Shown one piece after another: positions 49,693 through 59,853 of a stretch of 64,000 bases of DNA; within the stretch, counting starts at the first letter, position 1; every line of letters starts with the position of its first letter. The stretch comes from Hyaloperonospora brassicae (taxonomy: Eukaryota > Oomycota > Peronosporomycetes > Peronosporales > Peronosporaceae), in contig CANTFL010001484.1 in assembly GCA_947650285.1 (NCBI GenBank), positions 124,001 through 188,000 on the forward strand. The letters run 5' to 3'. The notes under the pieces are model-generated. The model had not been told where the DNA came from, made no database searches, and worked only from the letters and a program-made list of their open reading frames with translations. A program made the translations under genes and the position numbers.

Positions 49693-49783
49693 GCAAGTAT
49701 AAGCCCACTGTTCAAACGATGACTAACAGCAATTTATTTTTGAGTCTGATCGATGATGTGCGAAAAGCATTTTCACAGTAAAA

Positions 49784-50053
49784 ATGACTGGTGCGACCGA
49801 TGTGTTTTTGGTGAAGCGGGTCAAGATTTTAAAAACGCTGATCACTCTGCGACTAAGAACTATTTTTTGCAATAAGTTTAAATTACATGATGGGGCTCGC
49901 CACATTACGCTCTCATATCAAGAGATCTTGGACACCGCGATTTCAGGCAAAGTAATTTCGGACACCGCGATCGTGGACGATGCTATAACAAAGAAAGCGA
50001 TCCCGGAAGAATTTGATCTGGGTGACGGGATCTTGGGTAACGCCATCTCGTAA
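49784..50053 (+). CDS. Short ORF with 15-nt / 5-residue periodic repeat
   Basis: An 89-codon frame from ATG 49784 to TAA. From about 49916 to 50050 it runs in nine units of exactly 15 nt, each coding five residues with Ile usually at position 4 and Ala often at position 3: YQEIL, DTAIS, GKVIS, DTAIV, DDAIT, KKAIP, EEFDL, GDGIL, GNAIS. The stop follows the last unit. Two units (49931 and 49961) share GACACCGCGAT. No signal peptide; the N-terminal part is basic. Not recognised; it may be a repeat-derived relic rather than an expressed gene. Confidence 0.3.
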   Translation: MTGATDVFLVKRVKILKTLITLRLRTIFCNKFKLHDGARHITLSYQEILDTAISGKVISDTAIVDDAITKKAIPEEFDLGDGILGNAIS

Positions 50054-50329
50054 ATTGCGCTCTAGTAATGGAAATGTTACGGTATTCTGGCGTGTACTAC
50101 CAGATACGATGAGATACCAGAGCTCGAAAGCACAAGGCGACACATGACGATCCATCCCTACGAACAAAAAAGGCTTTGTCAGAGGTTTAGACTTGAATTG
50201 TTAAACTTATTAATGAGTTTCAATTTATTTCAAGGTGCACAAAGGGTTTTACTCTTTTTAGGTGGGTTTTTTGGTTTTCTAAAATCTGAGAAGATTGATC
50301 GGCCATTATAAAAACCACTGATCAACCTA

Positions 50330-50690
50330 TGGCCAAGAGTGCAAGATCCTTCTAAACCCCTCAACTTCGATTGGACGCAGAGTACAAGATACCCTTAAAC
50401 CCCTCAACTGCGATCGAACGCAGAGTGCATGCTCGTGAGACGGATCAAGTGATCAGAAGGCTTGCGAATCCTACTTTGGACAAGTAGATCTCGTCGAGAC
50501 CGGAGGGACTTATATCGAACACCATACAATTTCACCCGTGGTCGTGCGTATTTTTACATACTATAACCATCTCATCTCATAAACGGTCAAATTTTTCATC
50601 GATACGAATCCACCTGAATATTTCTCCTGGTGCTTCCGACGTGTAGACAAGAGGAGGAAGGAAACAGAACAAAACGGACTATTAACTCGG
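50330..50690 (-). repeat. Family-A repeat copy 5, with internal tandem duplication
   Basis: Shares GATTGGACGCAG, GTGAGACGGATCAAGTG, TTTGGACAAGTAGATCTCGTCGAGACC and AAACGGTCAAATTTTTCATCGATACGA with the other copies. At about 50336-50428 a ~44-bp unit (GAGTGCAAGATCCTTCTAAACCCC... / GAGTACAAGATACCCTTAAACCCC...) is duplicated in tandem. Confidence 0.65.
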
Positions 50691-51548
50691 ATATTGGTCA
50701 TCTAAAGTCAGTGGAGTTTGTTCGCCGCTTAACCACAGGTTATCCTACATATTCATCTCATCAAGCTTTAACAAATATCCTGCGGCGTATCGATTGTTAT
50801 CGAGACGAAATACCCTGGCCTCGACTGTTGTCTTATACAATTACCTTCGGTAACATCACTCGTGCTGTCTTTCTAATAAATACATGAATGCGAATGCTGT
50901 ATGTTGTATGCCTCGCATGATAAAGTAAAGTGACAATCCTGGTCGTGAGAAGACTATTATCACGATCAGCCAAGAATTTGGCTGGAATATCGAGTTTTAA
51001 TTTGTAAGCAAGTACATATGTGCTTGAGAATTTTATTAGAGGGTAAGGCTATTTTCTCGCTCCTTCCCCCATCGCATCCTCTTACGGTTTAGGCAGAGTG
51101 CTAGGAGTCATTTCGAATGGACTTCGCCGCAAAATGTCCGAAAACGCATACATAAATGCCAAAAATATCTGTATGTTGATTTATTGAGCCCGATGATTCT
51201 TCTCGGTTGCAATTTCGGAGATGATAATATCCGAATACTTGTCACGTGTCTTTAATGACCCGGTTTTTTACGTCTAGGAATAAGTATTGAATAAAAGTTC
51301 GATAGGGGATCACGGTCCACGGCGGTATTTCGGTATCAAGTATTCCGTATCATTCAAAAAGGTTCAAGGTATCCGTTTCTGACCACCCGACAACATATGG
51401 ACTGACGGATAGTTTTGTTATAATTAATCTTCGATTCTACGTTTATTCGATTCGTGTTGTATTGTGGTCTTTTTGCTGATGCCAAAATATACCATAGAGA
51501 ATTAGGTGCATAAATTATATTAGAACAAGCCGTTTATATCCATTCATC
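50691..51548. other. No gene recognised
   Basis: Short frames only; none is domain-like. Confidence 0.4.
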
Positions 51549-52031
51549 TTGTTCGAAAGGGAGTATGGGTTCAACGAAGACCGATCTAATCGAGATAACG
51601 ACAATCTAGTTCTTGCTTATCACCCGCCGACTTTACTGTCGACGCGACACATACATATACCGTCGATAGTTATAAAAGTAAACGATTTAGGTTGTATAGT
51701 CGACGCTATTGCTGAATTTGATGATAGTAACATTGCTGGTAAATTCAGCATCGTCGACGATTACACCAGCGATAACGATGACGTCATCGCCGACGAAGAG
51801 ATCGATCTCTCCGTAGTAGGCATAAGAGTTGATGATAAAATACAAGTCGATTCAACAAAAGTGATCCTACTGAATTGGGAAGCTGTGATCCGTTTCTTGC
51901 AAGATTTCATCTCAGAAGCGGTGAATGTCGGAGAAAAGCGACAACATGGAAGAATAACCGACATAATAAGGTTTAGTCCTACTTTCAACGATACCTTCGT
52001 AGGCACGTATAGACTAATGGGAGCAGTATAA
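51549..52031 (+). other. 160-codon open frame rich in Asp/Ile, unidentified
   Basis: The longest open frame of the desert, but it opens at TTG and has no in-frame ATG until its very end. The reading is acidic (IVDDYTSDNDDVIADEEIDL in the middle). The antisense frame 51761-52006 is equally open, so strand is uncertain. No family recognised; it may be a repeat-derived relic. Confidence 0.25.
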
Positions 52032-52390
52032 TCCTACTGCTCAATATATCAGCCTCACATGTGTGCTCGGCTGCCTCAACAACCCATACACTATGGATCC
52101 GCTTGAAGGAAGCTTACACATTATACTTAATCTGTACAGCTTCTCCGCCCGTACTTTAAGTAAGAAGTATCTTTTGACGGTAAAGATACCCATCACGGTC
52201 AAGAATCTTATTCAGATTCTTGCGATTACGATCTAGGACCGTAAAAGGTCGTGTAAATATAAGATCGGACTAATTAATTAGGAGACTATCATTGATTCTC
52301 AATATATCTAGCTAAATTGACAGCAATACCTCTATTTCGATATTCGACTGCAAGGAAGCTCCGTAGGACCTATTCTTTTGCGATCTCACG

Positions 52391-52714
52391 ATGACTGTAG
52401 AAATTATTGGTCAAGGTCGGACACCTGACGCGCTCATGATGAAGGTCGTCTCGCATCTCCTTAGTTGCGCGATTAAGCTCATTAAATCAAGATGTTCCAA
52501 TGTCGAGCCAGATCAAGCCTTAGTGCCATCATACATTGTTGATAGATTAAATAGATGGTCATCACTTCTTAGTGGAGCGTATTTTGGAACTTGCAGACGT
52601 GAAGGGCCGTGGCCAACTTACCTTGTCCGTGGCGAGGGAATCCGTGTCCATGGGATAGCTGGAACCCTTACTAACAACGAATACAGAAGCTCTCAATCGA
52701 GTCGAAAAGTATGA
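52391..52714 (+). CDS. 107-residue hypothetical ORF
   Basis: Starts with a true ATG and ends at 52714. It is mixed-polarity and carries short helix-prone stretches (LLSCAIKLIKS, YIVDRLNRWSSLL). Unrecognised. It lies 0.9 kb upstream of the transposase relic on the same strand and might be part of that element, but this is only position. Confidence 0.25.
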   Translation: MTVEIIGQGRTPDALMMKVVSHLLSCAIKLIKSRCSNVEPDQALVPSYIVDRLNRWSSLLSGAYFGTCRREGPWPTYLVRGEGIRVHGIAGTLTNNEYRSSQSSRKV

Positions 52715-53598
52715 CAAGGTACAGTCGGTGAATCGGATGGGACATCGAAAAACGAAGGCCTTAGTCGTTTATAGAAATTTGCAAATTATTACTTTGTTTG
52801 TGCCTATAAAATGATTTATCTAAACACCTAAAGTATAATCAAGTGTTTTTAAGAGTACTAGAAACTTTTCTTACGGCTGTTATATAAATGACCGTATAAA
52901 AAACGGAAAAGACCTGCTGTCTGAGATGATTAGTTCCGTTTGTACTGCTAACCGGTTCATGCTCTCTTTCAGAAATACTGCTAGCAGAAGTAACGTACAT
53001 AGGCTAGGCTTCCAGTACAATCCATAATTAGTGTGGATAAAGCCTTTCAGTCTTGCAGTGGCAATCTATCGTTGCGGTTACGAGTAATATCGTACTACCG
53101 ATGATTAAAACATGCATCAATGTGTAATTCGTGCTAAGTGCGATTGTCTCTCGCACTGATGTCACGGCTATGGAGCTTTTATCCAATGAAAGAGAAACTT
53201 GTGTCCTGGACAGTGGTCATTTTACTCCACTACTAATTAGCTCTGCCGTTTTAAACACCCTATCCGAATATAATACCCAGGACATATTTGAGGTACACAA
53301 ACAGAACAATGTGTCCATTCGTATACCATAACGATTTGGTGAAGGAACTTTTTCAGCCAATCATTGCCCCACTCAAATGGTCAGCAGCGTATACTAAAAA
53401 ACCCTTCAATTCTACACATTTGGATCATTACAAAACCAACTCAATTCGCACCAAATGTCTTTTCCTCCAGTTTACACCATGTCACACATTCTCGTTTCCC
53501 TACACCAACCTCTAAAATCGGGAAGTTATCAAGCATATATAAGGCTCCATGTTTGGGGATCCTACGCGCACCTTAAAGCACTATCAAGCGGATAGGGG

Positions 53599-54902
53599 AT
53601 GGATGGTGCCAGGTGCCCAGATTTGCTACTGATGAAAGAGACGCACCGCCATCACTATTTTCCCGTCGCTACAGCTGCGTCTGATAGGTGTAGGCATACA
53701 ATTTGGCTTGGCAAGGTAGATGATGCCGGGTTATGTCAGATCGTTTTCCTGAGATCTAAGAAGGAAAAGTTGGCACATCATTTGATTCAACTATATGCAC
53801 GCAAGCTTACTACTGCTGAGCTAGACAACGATGATTTTTGCGTATCTGGAAAGTAAATCGATCGCTTCATGAATCGCTATGGCTTCGTCCTTAGACAACA
53901 GACTAACCTCAACATCTTGGGTGACGATGAGCTTAATGCCCGTGCCATGCGATTTCTAACGTACCTTTTATCAAAGAAGAGCTCTCTAAACCCCAGCAAT
54001 ACTTATCTGATGGGTGAGACGGCGGTATACTTCGAAGATCTGGGACGCGAAACTATTAGGCTTTACCGGTGCTCGTCATGCTGTCTTGCGCTCGACAGGT
54101 TTGCTTCGATGCGTATCACTGTTGCGCTTAATGTCATAGCCACAAGGGTAAAGCTGTCACTTCTGATAGTCTGAAACGGGCGCTAAAATTTGAAGAATAT
54201 CAGAGCTTTTACGTTGCGTATCAAGAGAGAGCCTGTATGAAAAGTGATCCTCTTCTTTGACGGATCGATATGGTTTTCATCTCTCATAATCTCCTACAGA
54301 TTGAAAAGGATTCTGTATGACTCGATGCGAGCCCATGTAGCAAACGGTGTTACGGTGAAGTGTATCTGCAAGAAGATCCAGAAAATTGTTATTCCTGGAG
54401 GTCTAACGCCTTATCTTCAGAAATGGGAGATCGGAATATTCAAGTAGTTTAAAGATTATCTAACCCAATAAATCACTTCGTCTATCCTTGGTGGCCGCGT
54501 ATATCCTCCCTTGGTGTACTGCACCCAAGGTTTGATCGCTTCCATCGTTTACGGATGGAAACGATCAAATCTTGGGTGCATACTCAAACGATGGAACTGT
54601 TTGATCGCTTCCATCGTTGATATATCGTTTACGAATGGAAGGGATCAAACCTTGGGTGCAGTACATCAAGGGAGGAAATACGCGGCCACCAAGAGTAGAC
54701 GAAGTGATTTATTGGGTTAGCAATTCGTGGAAATCTGTCCTTAACGATGAAGTCCGCAAGTCTGTTGCAGCATCTAGGTCCGCTGTAGACTATCGTGACT
54801 GGAAAATTGACAAGAATGACTTAAAAGGTGGACTATTTCAGAGTAGATGGGTAATCGCTGACGAAGATTCTTCCGATGATGGAGATGGTGCTGACATTTA
54901 GG
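53599..54902 (+). pseudogene. Second pogo/Tigger-like DDE transposase relic
   Basis: Pieces in order: 53599-53856 (HTH-like region, TIWLGKVDDAGLCQIV, ARKLTTAELDNDDFC); 53869-54174 with FVLRQQTNLNILGDDELNARAMRF and the first DDE site as YLMGETAVYFED, where the family has MDETAV, so the first Asp is Gly; 54244-54447 with YDSMRAHVANGV (second Asp retained) and PGGLTPYLQKWEIGIFK (third acidic position Glu instead of Asp). The C-terminus is 54617-54901: GGNTRPPRVDEVIYWVSNSW to the tail VIADEDSSDDGDGADI. Stops separate the parts, and a 261-bp hairpin duplication (54460-54720) splits the last two. Relationship to the 19-kb relic is at superfamily level only. Confidence 0.8.
54460..54720. repeat. Nested inverted duplication (hairpin) inside the transposase
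   Basis: Outer arms 54460-54547 and 54633-54720 (about 88 bp each) are reverse complements with few mismatches, from CTAACCCAAT / ATTGGGTTAG inward. The 85-bp centre repeats the inner part again: GTTTGATCGCTTCCATCGTT occurs at 54530 and 54600, and GATGGAAACGATCAAATCTTGGGTGCA at ~54554 is a direct copy of 54634-54660. The right arm is the original transposase coding sequence; the left arm is its inverted copy. Confidence 0.85.
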
Positions 54903-57900
54903 TAATATTGACGATGTAGTCGTTGATCAGGGCATTTCGTTTTGTGTTTGCATCGCCCAATCGAATGTGTCTCGCAAAACTATGAAATAAAAAGTCTTAC
55001 GTTACGGTATTCAATCACCATGCGGGAATATGTCTGTGTGATCGATGCTATGTTTAAAACATGGCATTTTGTTAAACTTTTAGCTTTTTACACCTTTACT
55101 ACTGCCACCGTTTATTGTCCGAATAATTTTTTAGTGCGTCTAAATTGGTAGTGTACTTTGCCTAAAATAGTACCTTTTTGCAATTTCGGGTATAGAAGAG
55201 TATTCTTTTTCCGTATATTAACCGATAGAATTTGTCATAAAATACGCCATTTGATTCATAAAGTATTTTTAGGAGCAAAACGCAAACTATTGCGGTACCA
55301 CCTCATATGTGGTGAAGACAGAAGTTTCGACATCTCGCTGCACAAGCACCTTGTATGGTCGTATTTAGTGATTTCACCTAGCGTTGCCGTAAGATGGCCA
55401 TCATCATCTTGTCGTGCACTCACTTCGCACTTTTGTAAGTATAATCGACTTGATTATTGCGATAAGTCGCCTATTAGCCAAGCGCCTCGAAAACCCAGAG
55501 ACTCCAAAATTTACGAGGTGGTCCGACAAGACTCTTAAGCCGTATCCTTACCAGCTTCTGCTTTATTAGCTTACTTTGCGGGTGGGTTTGAGCTGTAAGC
55601 ATAATTTGACGCGGCCGGGTAGATGATCACTGAATGAGCTCGAGTTGCGACACGGTACTGCCACACAAGCGGACGCTGTAGATACATAAGATGCACGCGG
55701 TACGTTAGCACATCCAATTGTGTAAAGAGAAGGTTTGGAATGCTCAGATGGAACAATTGTTGTGATAATTTTCTTGCTAATCTGTCATCAACAGTTTTCG
55801 GCAGCAGCTTGCATTCGTCGATCCGCGGTAATAGCAACCTTAGCTACCCGTCGCAATAATTATGGAACAAACGATAAACATCGAAACAGAATGTCGTAGG
55901 CCAGAAATGTTGTCTTTACATTGTTTATGAAATGGTGTTAATTTCATGCGGTATATAATTCACCAAAACGTTGATGGTGAAGCTACGTTGATGTTATGGG
56001 TTTTCGTCACTACATGTCGCTGGCATGAGTTGTATAGATAGTAAACATTACCATGGCTGATTAAAAGTTTCGGTAAGCAATCCGTTTGTAAAATTTAGTA
56101 CGCATTCACCTTCAAAAAAGCAATTACAATGCCTTCGTATATTGGTATATACAGGATACAATATGAAATAAATGAATATATAATCGATTTCGTTGCGCGC
56201 AATGGGTAATGTGGGAATTTCTGTACTAGTAATCTAAATATCAAATTTTCGATTTTTGTAGTCTTTAAGAGTTTAGATGAATACCTTGGCCATTCTCATA
56301 CACAACTTAATTTATTTAAATGGAAGTTACCGTTCGACGTATTACTTTTTTCTGTGCTTATTGTTTAAATGAAGTCACAAAGCATTCTATTACACTGTTG
56401 TCAGTCTGGGTTTAAGTCGGTCACATGATTGTAAAATGATCGGGTAAATTTGGTTGGCTTTAAATCGTGCTCTGATTGGCTCATCAGATAATGAAGATGG
56501 AAAGAGAAGAAACTTATGTAACGAGGAGGATGATACCATGGATTCAAATAATCTGATGCGGACCACGCATTCAAAAAGGTATGCACGTCTGGATGAATTA
56601 TTGCAGCGATCAGGCTATATCCGATTAGTAAATATACATTGCTGTCGGATTGTTCGTTCTCTATGCATCGAAATGGGCTCAATCGCAAATTTTGTTCTTA
56701 CAACGACAATGGTTTCTAATACAATCGCTGTAATGATTAGATAAAATTTGTGACAACCAAACTTTATTTACCTATTTGAATCATCGAATCAGTGTAATTC
56801 GATCGTGAGAGCAATTTATAATTTTGATAGTGACCGCGGTCTACATCTATCCGATCGAGTTACATCCGGAATGTATTTTTAGCATCGCGATCCAGATTAA
56901 TTGGTTCGAGGTCAGGATAGGCGACATTTGGTGTGTAGCATATATGCAAGATATAATTATTCGTACAAGGACGACACGTGGTAAATTCTAACACGATGAT
57001 AAATATCAGTGTTGGCTTGGCCTTGTCATTTGAAGCATAAAAATGGATCAATTTTTTTCATAATAAGCAAGCATTATTCTCTTTTAGGAGGACAATTAGT
57101 AATTCCCGACGATCAACTGTGTCTGTTGCGCTGCTAAACAAGTATAACCAAGCAATAGTCAGTTATTATTCGCACGAATTTTGACACAAACAGCTCCCTC
57201 TGCCATCCAACGAAGTGTATCATAACCGTAAGATTTTATGATTCGCCACGCCCACTTCAATCCTTGTGTCGATTCGCCATTAGTCTAATCCTTTTACTTC
57301 AACGTTCACAAACTAGAACCTCAGTAGTCAATCTCCTACAACAGAGTATCAAAGTGATTTTTACGGATCGTACAATAACTTCGCAGAAAAGCAAGCAATT
57401 GGCTACCGATGAATAGCAGTATCCACCTCACGACATGGATCGATCCCTCGTAAACTGGATGATACCTAGGGTACAATAATGAAGCTAGACCGAATTAGGA
57501 TATAAAAGCGTTTAAGTGTAGAGATATCCACTGCACAACTTCGTGTCAGATACCTGCTGTAACGAACAAAAGTCTTACTTGCGCTCAATATCATGTGCGA
57601 TATTCGATGTGAAAAAGGGCACCCTATGCTTGTACTGGCACGGTGCAACGCTACCTACACTGAATCAGTCAAGGTCAGTGTCTCAACTCCGTACATTCAC
57701 TGTACATGCAGAGGAAGGATAAATTCATGAATGAAAAAAAACAAAGTGAAGAATACAGCGACAAAATCTATGATTTTTTACAATCATAATTGCATTTTAT
57801 CTGACCTTAACTTGTTCAATCTACAAAAGTCATATTGGGTACCGTTCACCACTCATTAGGCGCGTCTATCTGCGCTTGATAATCAATTTGGTCGATACAA

Positions 57901-58035
57901 TGGCCTTTATGAACGGCTAAGTGACGCGGTGCCAAACTTATCTACGATAGCACTATTCCCTCATTATTTACTAAGCAATATGGAGAATATTAATTATATA
58001 AGTTAAACCGCATATATAGTGTGATGATAGTGTCA
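54903..58035. other. AT-rich, no gene recognised
   Basis: A 126-codon plus frame at 55158-55538 opens at TTG and shows no domain. The antisense of 55571-55837 is similarly open and unidentified. The remainder (55.9-58.0 kb) has only short frames. Confidence 0.45.
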
Positions 58036-58058
58036 TGTAACAGGCTCACCCCGTTGCA
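58036..58058 (-). repeat. LTR edge fragment, type-b-like
   Basis: On the minus strand it reads TGCAACGGGGTGAGCCTGTTACA, a near-palindrome matching the start of LTR type b. No full LTR can be delimited around it. Confidence 0.4.
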
Positions 58059-58649
58059 TTGAGCTGATGAACAACTATATGCAAAATCGCTTACCAATTA
58101 ACGATGATGACTATTTACGTGATACGAATTTTTCGAAGGTTGTGCACCAAAATGGGCCAAAACTGTGTGGAAATAAGGCAAGAAAAAATCAAAAATGTAC
58201 AATAATGTAAAATAGTGAATAGGAATATTTACAGATGCTCCGGATGCCTACGAAAACAGAAAACAAGACAAGGTAACGAAAGTTTGGCATAACGTGAAAG
58301 GAGACACCACACGATGTATTAATGAAACAAAACACGAGTTTTTGAAGCAAAGTAAAATTGTGCTGCGACAGGTATACTATAGACTAAACGTGCGCAAGAT
58401 CCGTCACTAACACTAATGCATAATATAATCCTCTCTTCATTTAGTCAAGAATTTGGACTCTTATCTCTTCACCGGCAATTGACATTTGACATTCACGAAA
58501 ATATGTTATCGATGTGATAAATATATTAGTTTCTGTCTAGCTAAAATGTCAGGTTGCTTCAATTTATACTGTCGTATCGATTTATGTAACCTGAAAGTGT
58601 AGCTATGTGCAGCTGTCGTCTTGGTGTGGTGGAGTGGTCATAGCTCGTT

Positions 58650-59853
58650 TCGCGAGACGATCTGACTCTCCAGTGGCGCCCGGAAGACTTATGGAGGTGT
58701 AACCCCGATTCCGTGCTCTGTGTATTCTTGCTCACCTTGTGTACCCGTCGGTGGGGCGGGTTGCGCTCTTCTTGACGGACTTGAGCTTAAGCTGAACTTG
58801 ACCGTCTTAGGGATAGGTGTTGATCGGGTGGAAACTCTACACCCGGTCAAACGTAGGTGCGATTCGCGTGGAAACGCTTCACTCGATCGCAAGTACACTC
58901 GGGCGCTCTCCCAGAGTCGCCTTTGCTAGGGGTAATCCTTGATCCGCGAGCCTTCTGACCGCTTGAGCCGTCTCGTGATCTTGAATCTGAACCGTCAGGT
59001 TCCCTGCGTCCGATCGCAGTTGAAAAAAAGAGGGAGAACTGATGTTCCGCCTGACCAAACAATCCAAGGGCGAAGTTTGAAGAGACGTGGGTGACGCTCG
59101 ACCAAATGGTAGGCCGAATTTACTGACCGGGAGAGGTCGAAGCGTGTCTTTCGTTGTAAATTTGATTCTGTTTAATGCCAACCAACCAAATCTAAACCCT
59201 ATTACTATGCATATCTGTTCGCTATATTACTGTTGCATATCGCCTGTCTATTTATTATCTTCGTGCATCATATGGTCCACAGCAGATGCTCGAGTGGCGG
59301 ATCGGTCCGTAGTGGATCGCTCTGTAGCGGATCGCTCGAGTAGTGGATCGCGGTATGTGGTCCGCAATCATGATTCGTTCATACAATCAAGATTTACACA
59401 CCCATAATAGATCGTGGTGAATTTCTCGAGTCTCTGATTGGGCATCCACCGTCGGATCGCTGTCATTTATGAGACCTCGCATGTTTTATGACTTTGACGA
59501 TCCACTCCTCCATCCGGCTTCCATATTCACCCATTATCCATTGTCCTTATCGACCACGTATTTCAAATGATGTTCACCTCTCGAATTATCCGGTACCTGT
59601 AGCTTGGTGATCCAAGCCCTTGATAGCGATCGTGATTGGTCAATCGTCGATCCTTGACTTTACTCCTTTTTGACCTTTAGGTAGATCAATCCGCATAACT
59701 TCAACAGTCGTTTTCGTTCACTCAGTCGTTTAGACACATTCCTCGTGCCAACGGGCCCATCTTCGAGCGCGCTCCACCTATCAAATTCAATTCGCACTTA
59801 ATACATTTCGCACGATTTACCTTTCCATCATTCTTTCTCTGTGCTTCTCCGCA
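58650..59853 (+). mobile_element. Family-A repeat copy 6 (inverted partner of copy 1)
   Basis: Begins near GTCATAGCTCGTTTCGCGAGACGATC, contains CTCCAGTGGCGCCCGG at 58668-58683 and AAGCTGAACTTGACCGTCTTAGGG at ~58786. It ends ...GTGCTTCTCCGCA at 59853. Its 3' 700 bp (59160-59851) are ~97% identical to copy 1 (13648-14350) in inverted orientation, while its 5' 500 bp match only at about 70%. No coding capacity beyond an incidental 106-codon frame. Confidence 0.75.

Noticed and set aside
55158..55538. 126-codon plus frame
   Set aside because: Starts at TTG, no in-frame ATG near the start, no domain. Likely chance or relic.
58668..58700. TGGCGCCCGG resembling a retroviral tRNA-Lys primer site
   Set aside because: Kept only as a primer-like block. 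The match beyond TGGCGCCCG is poor, and the same block may instead be LTR or pol sequence, so no tRNA is assigned.
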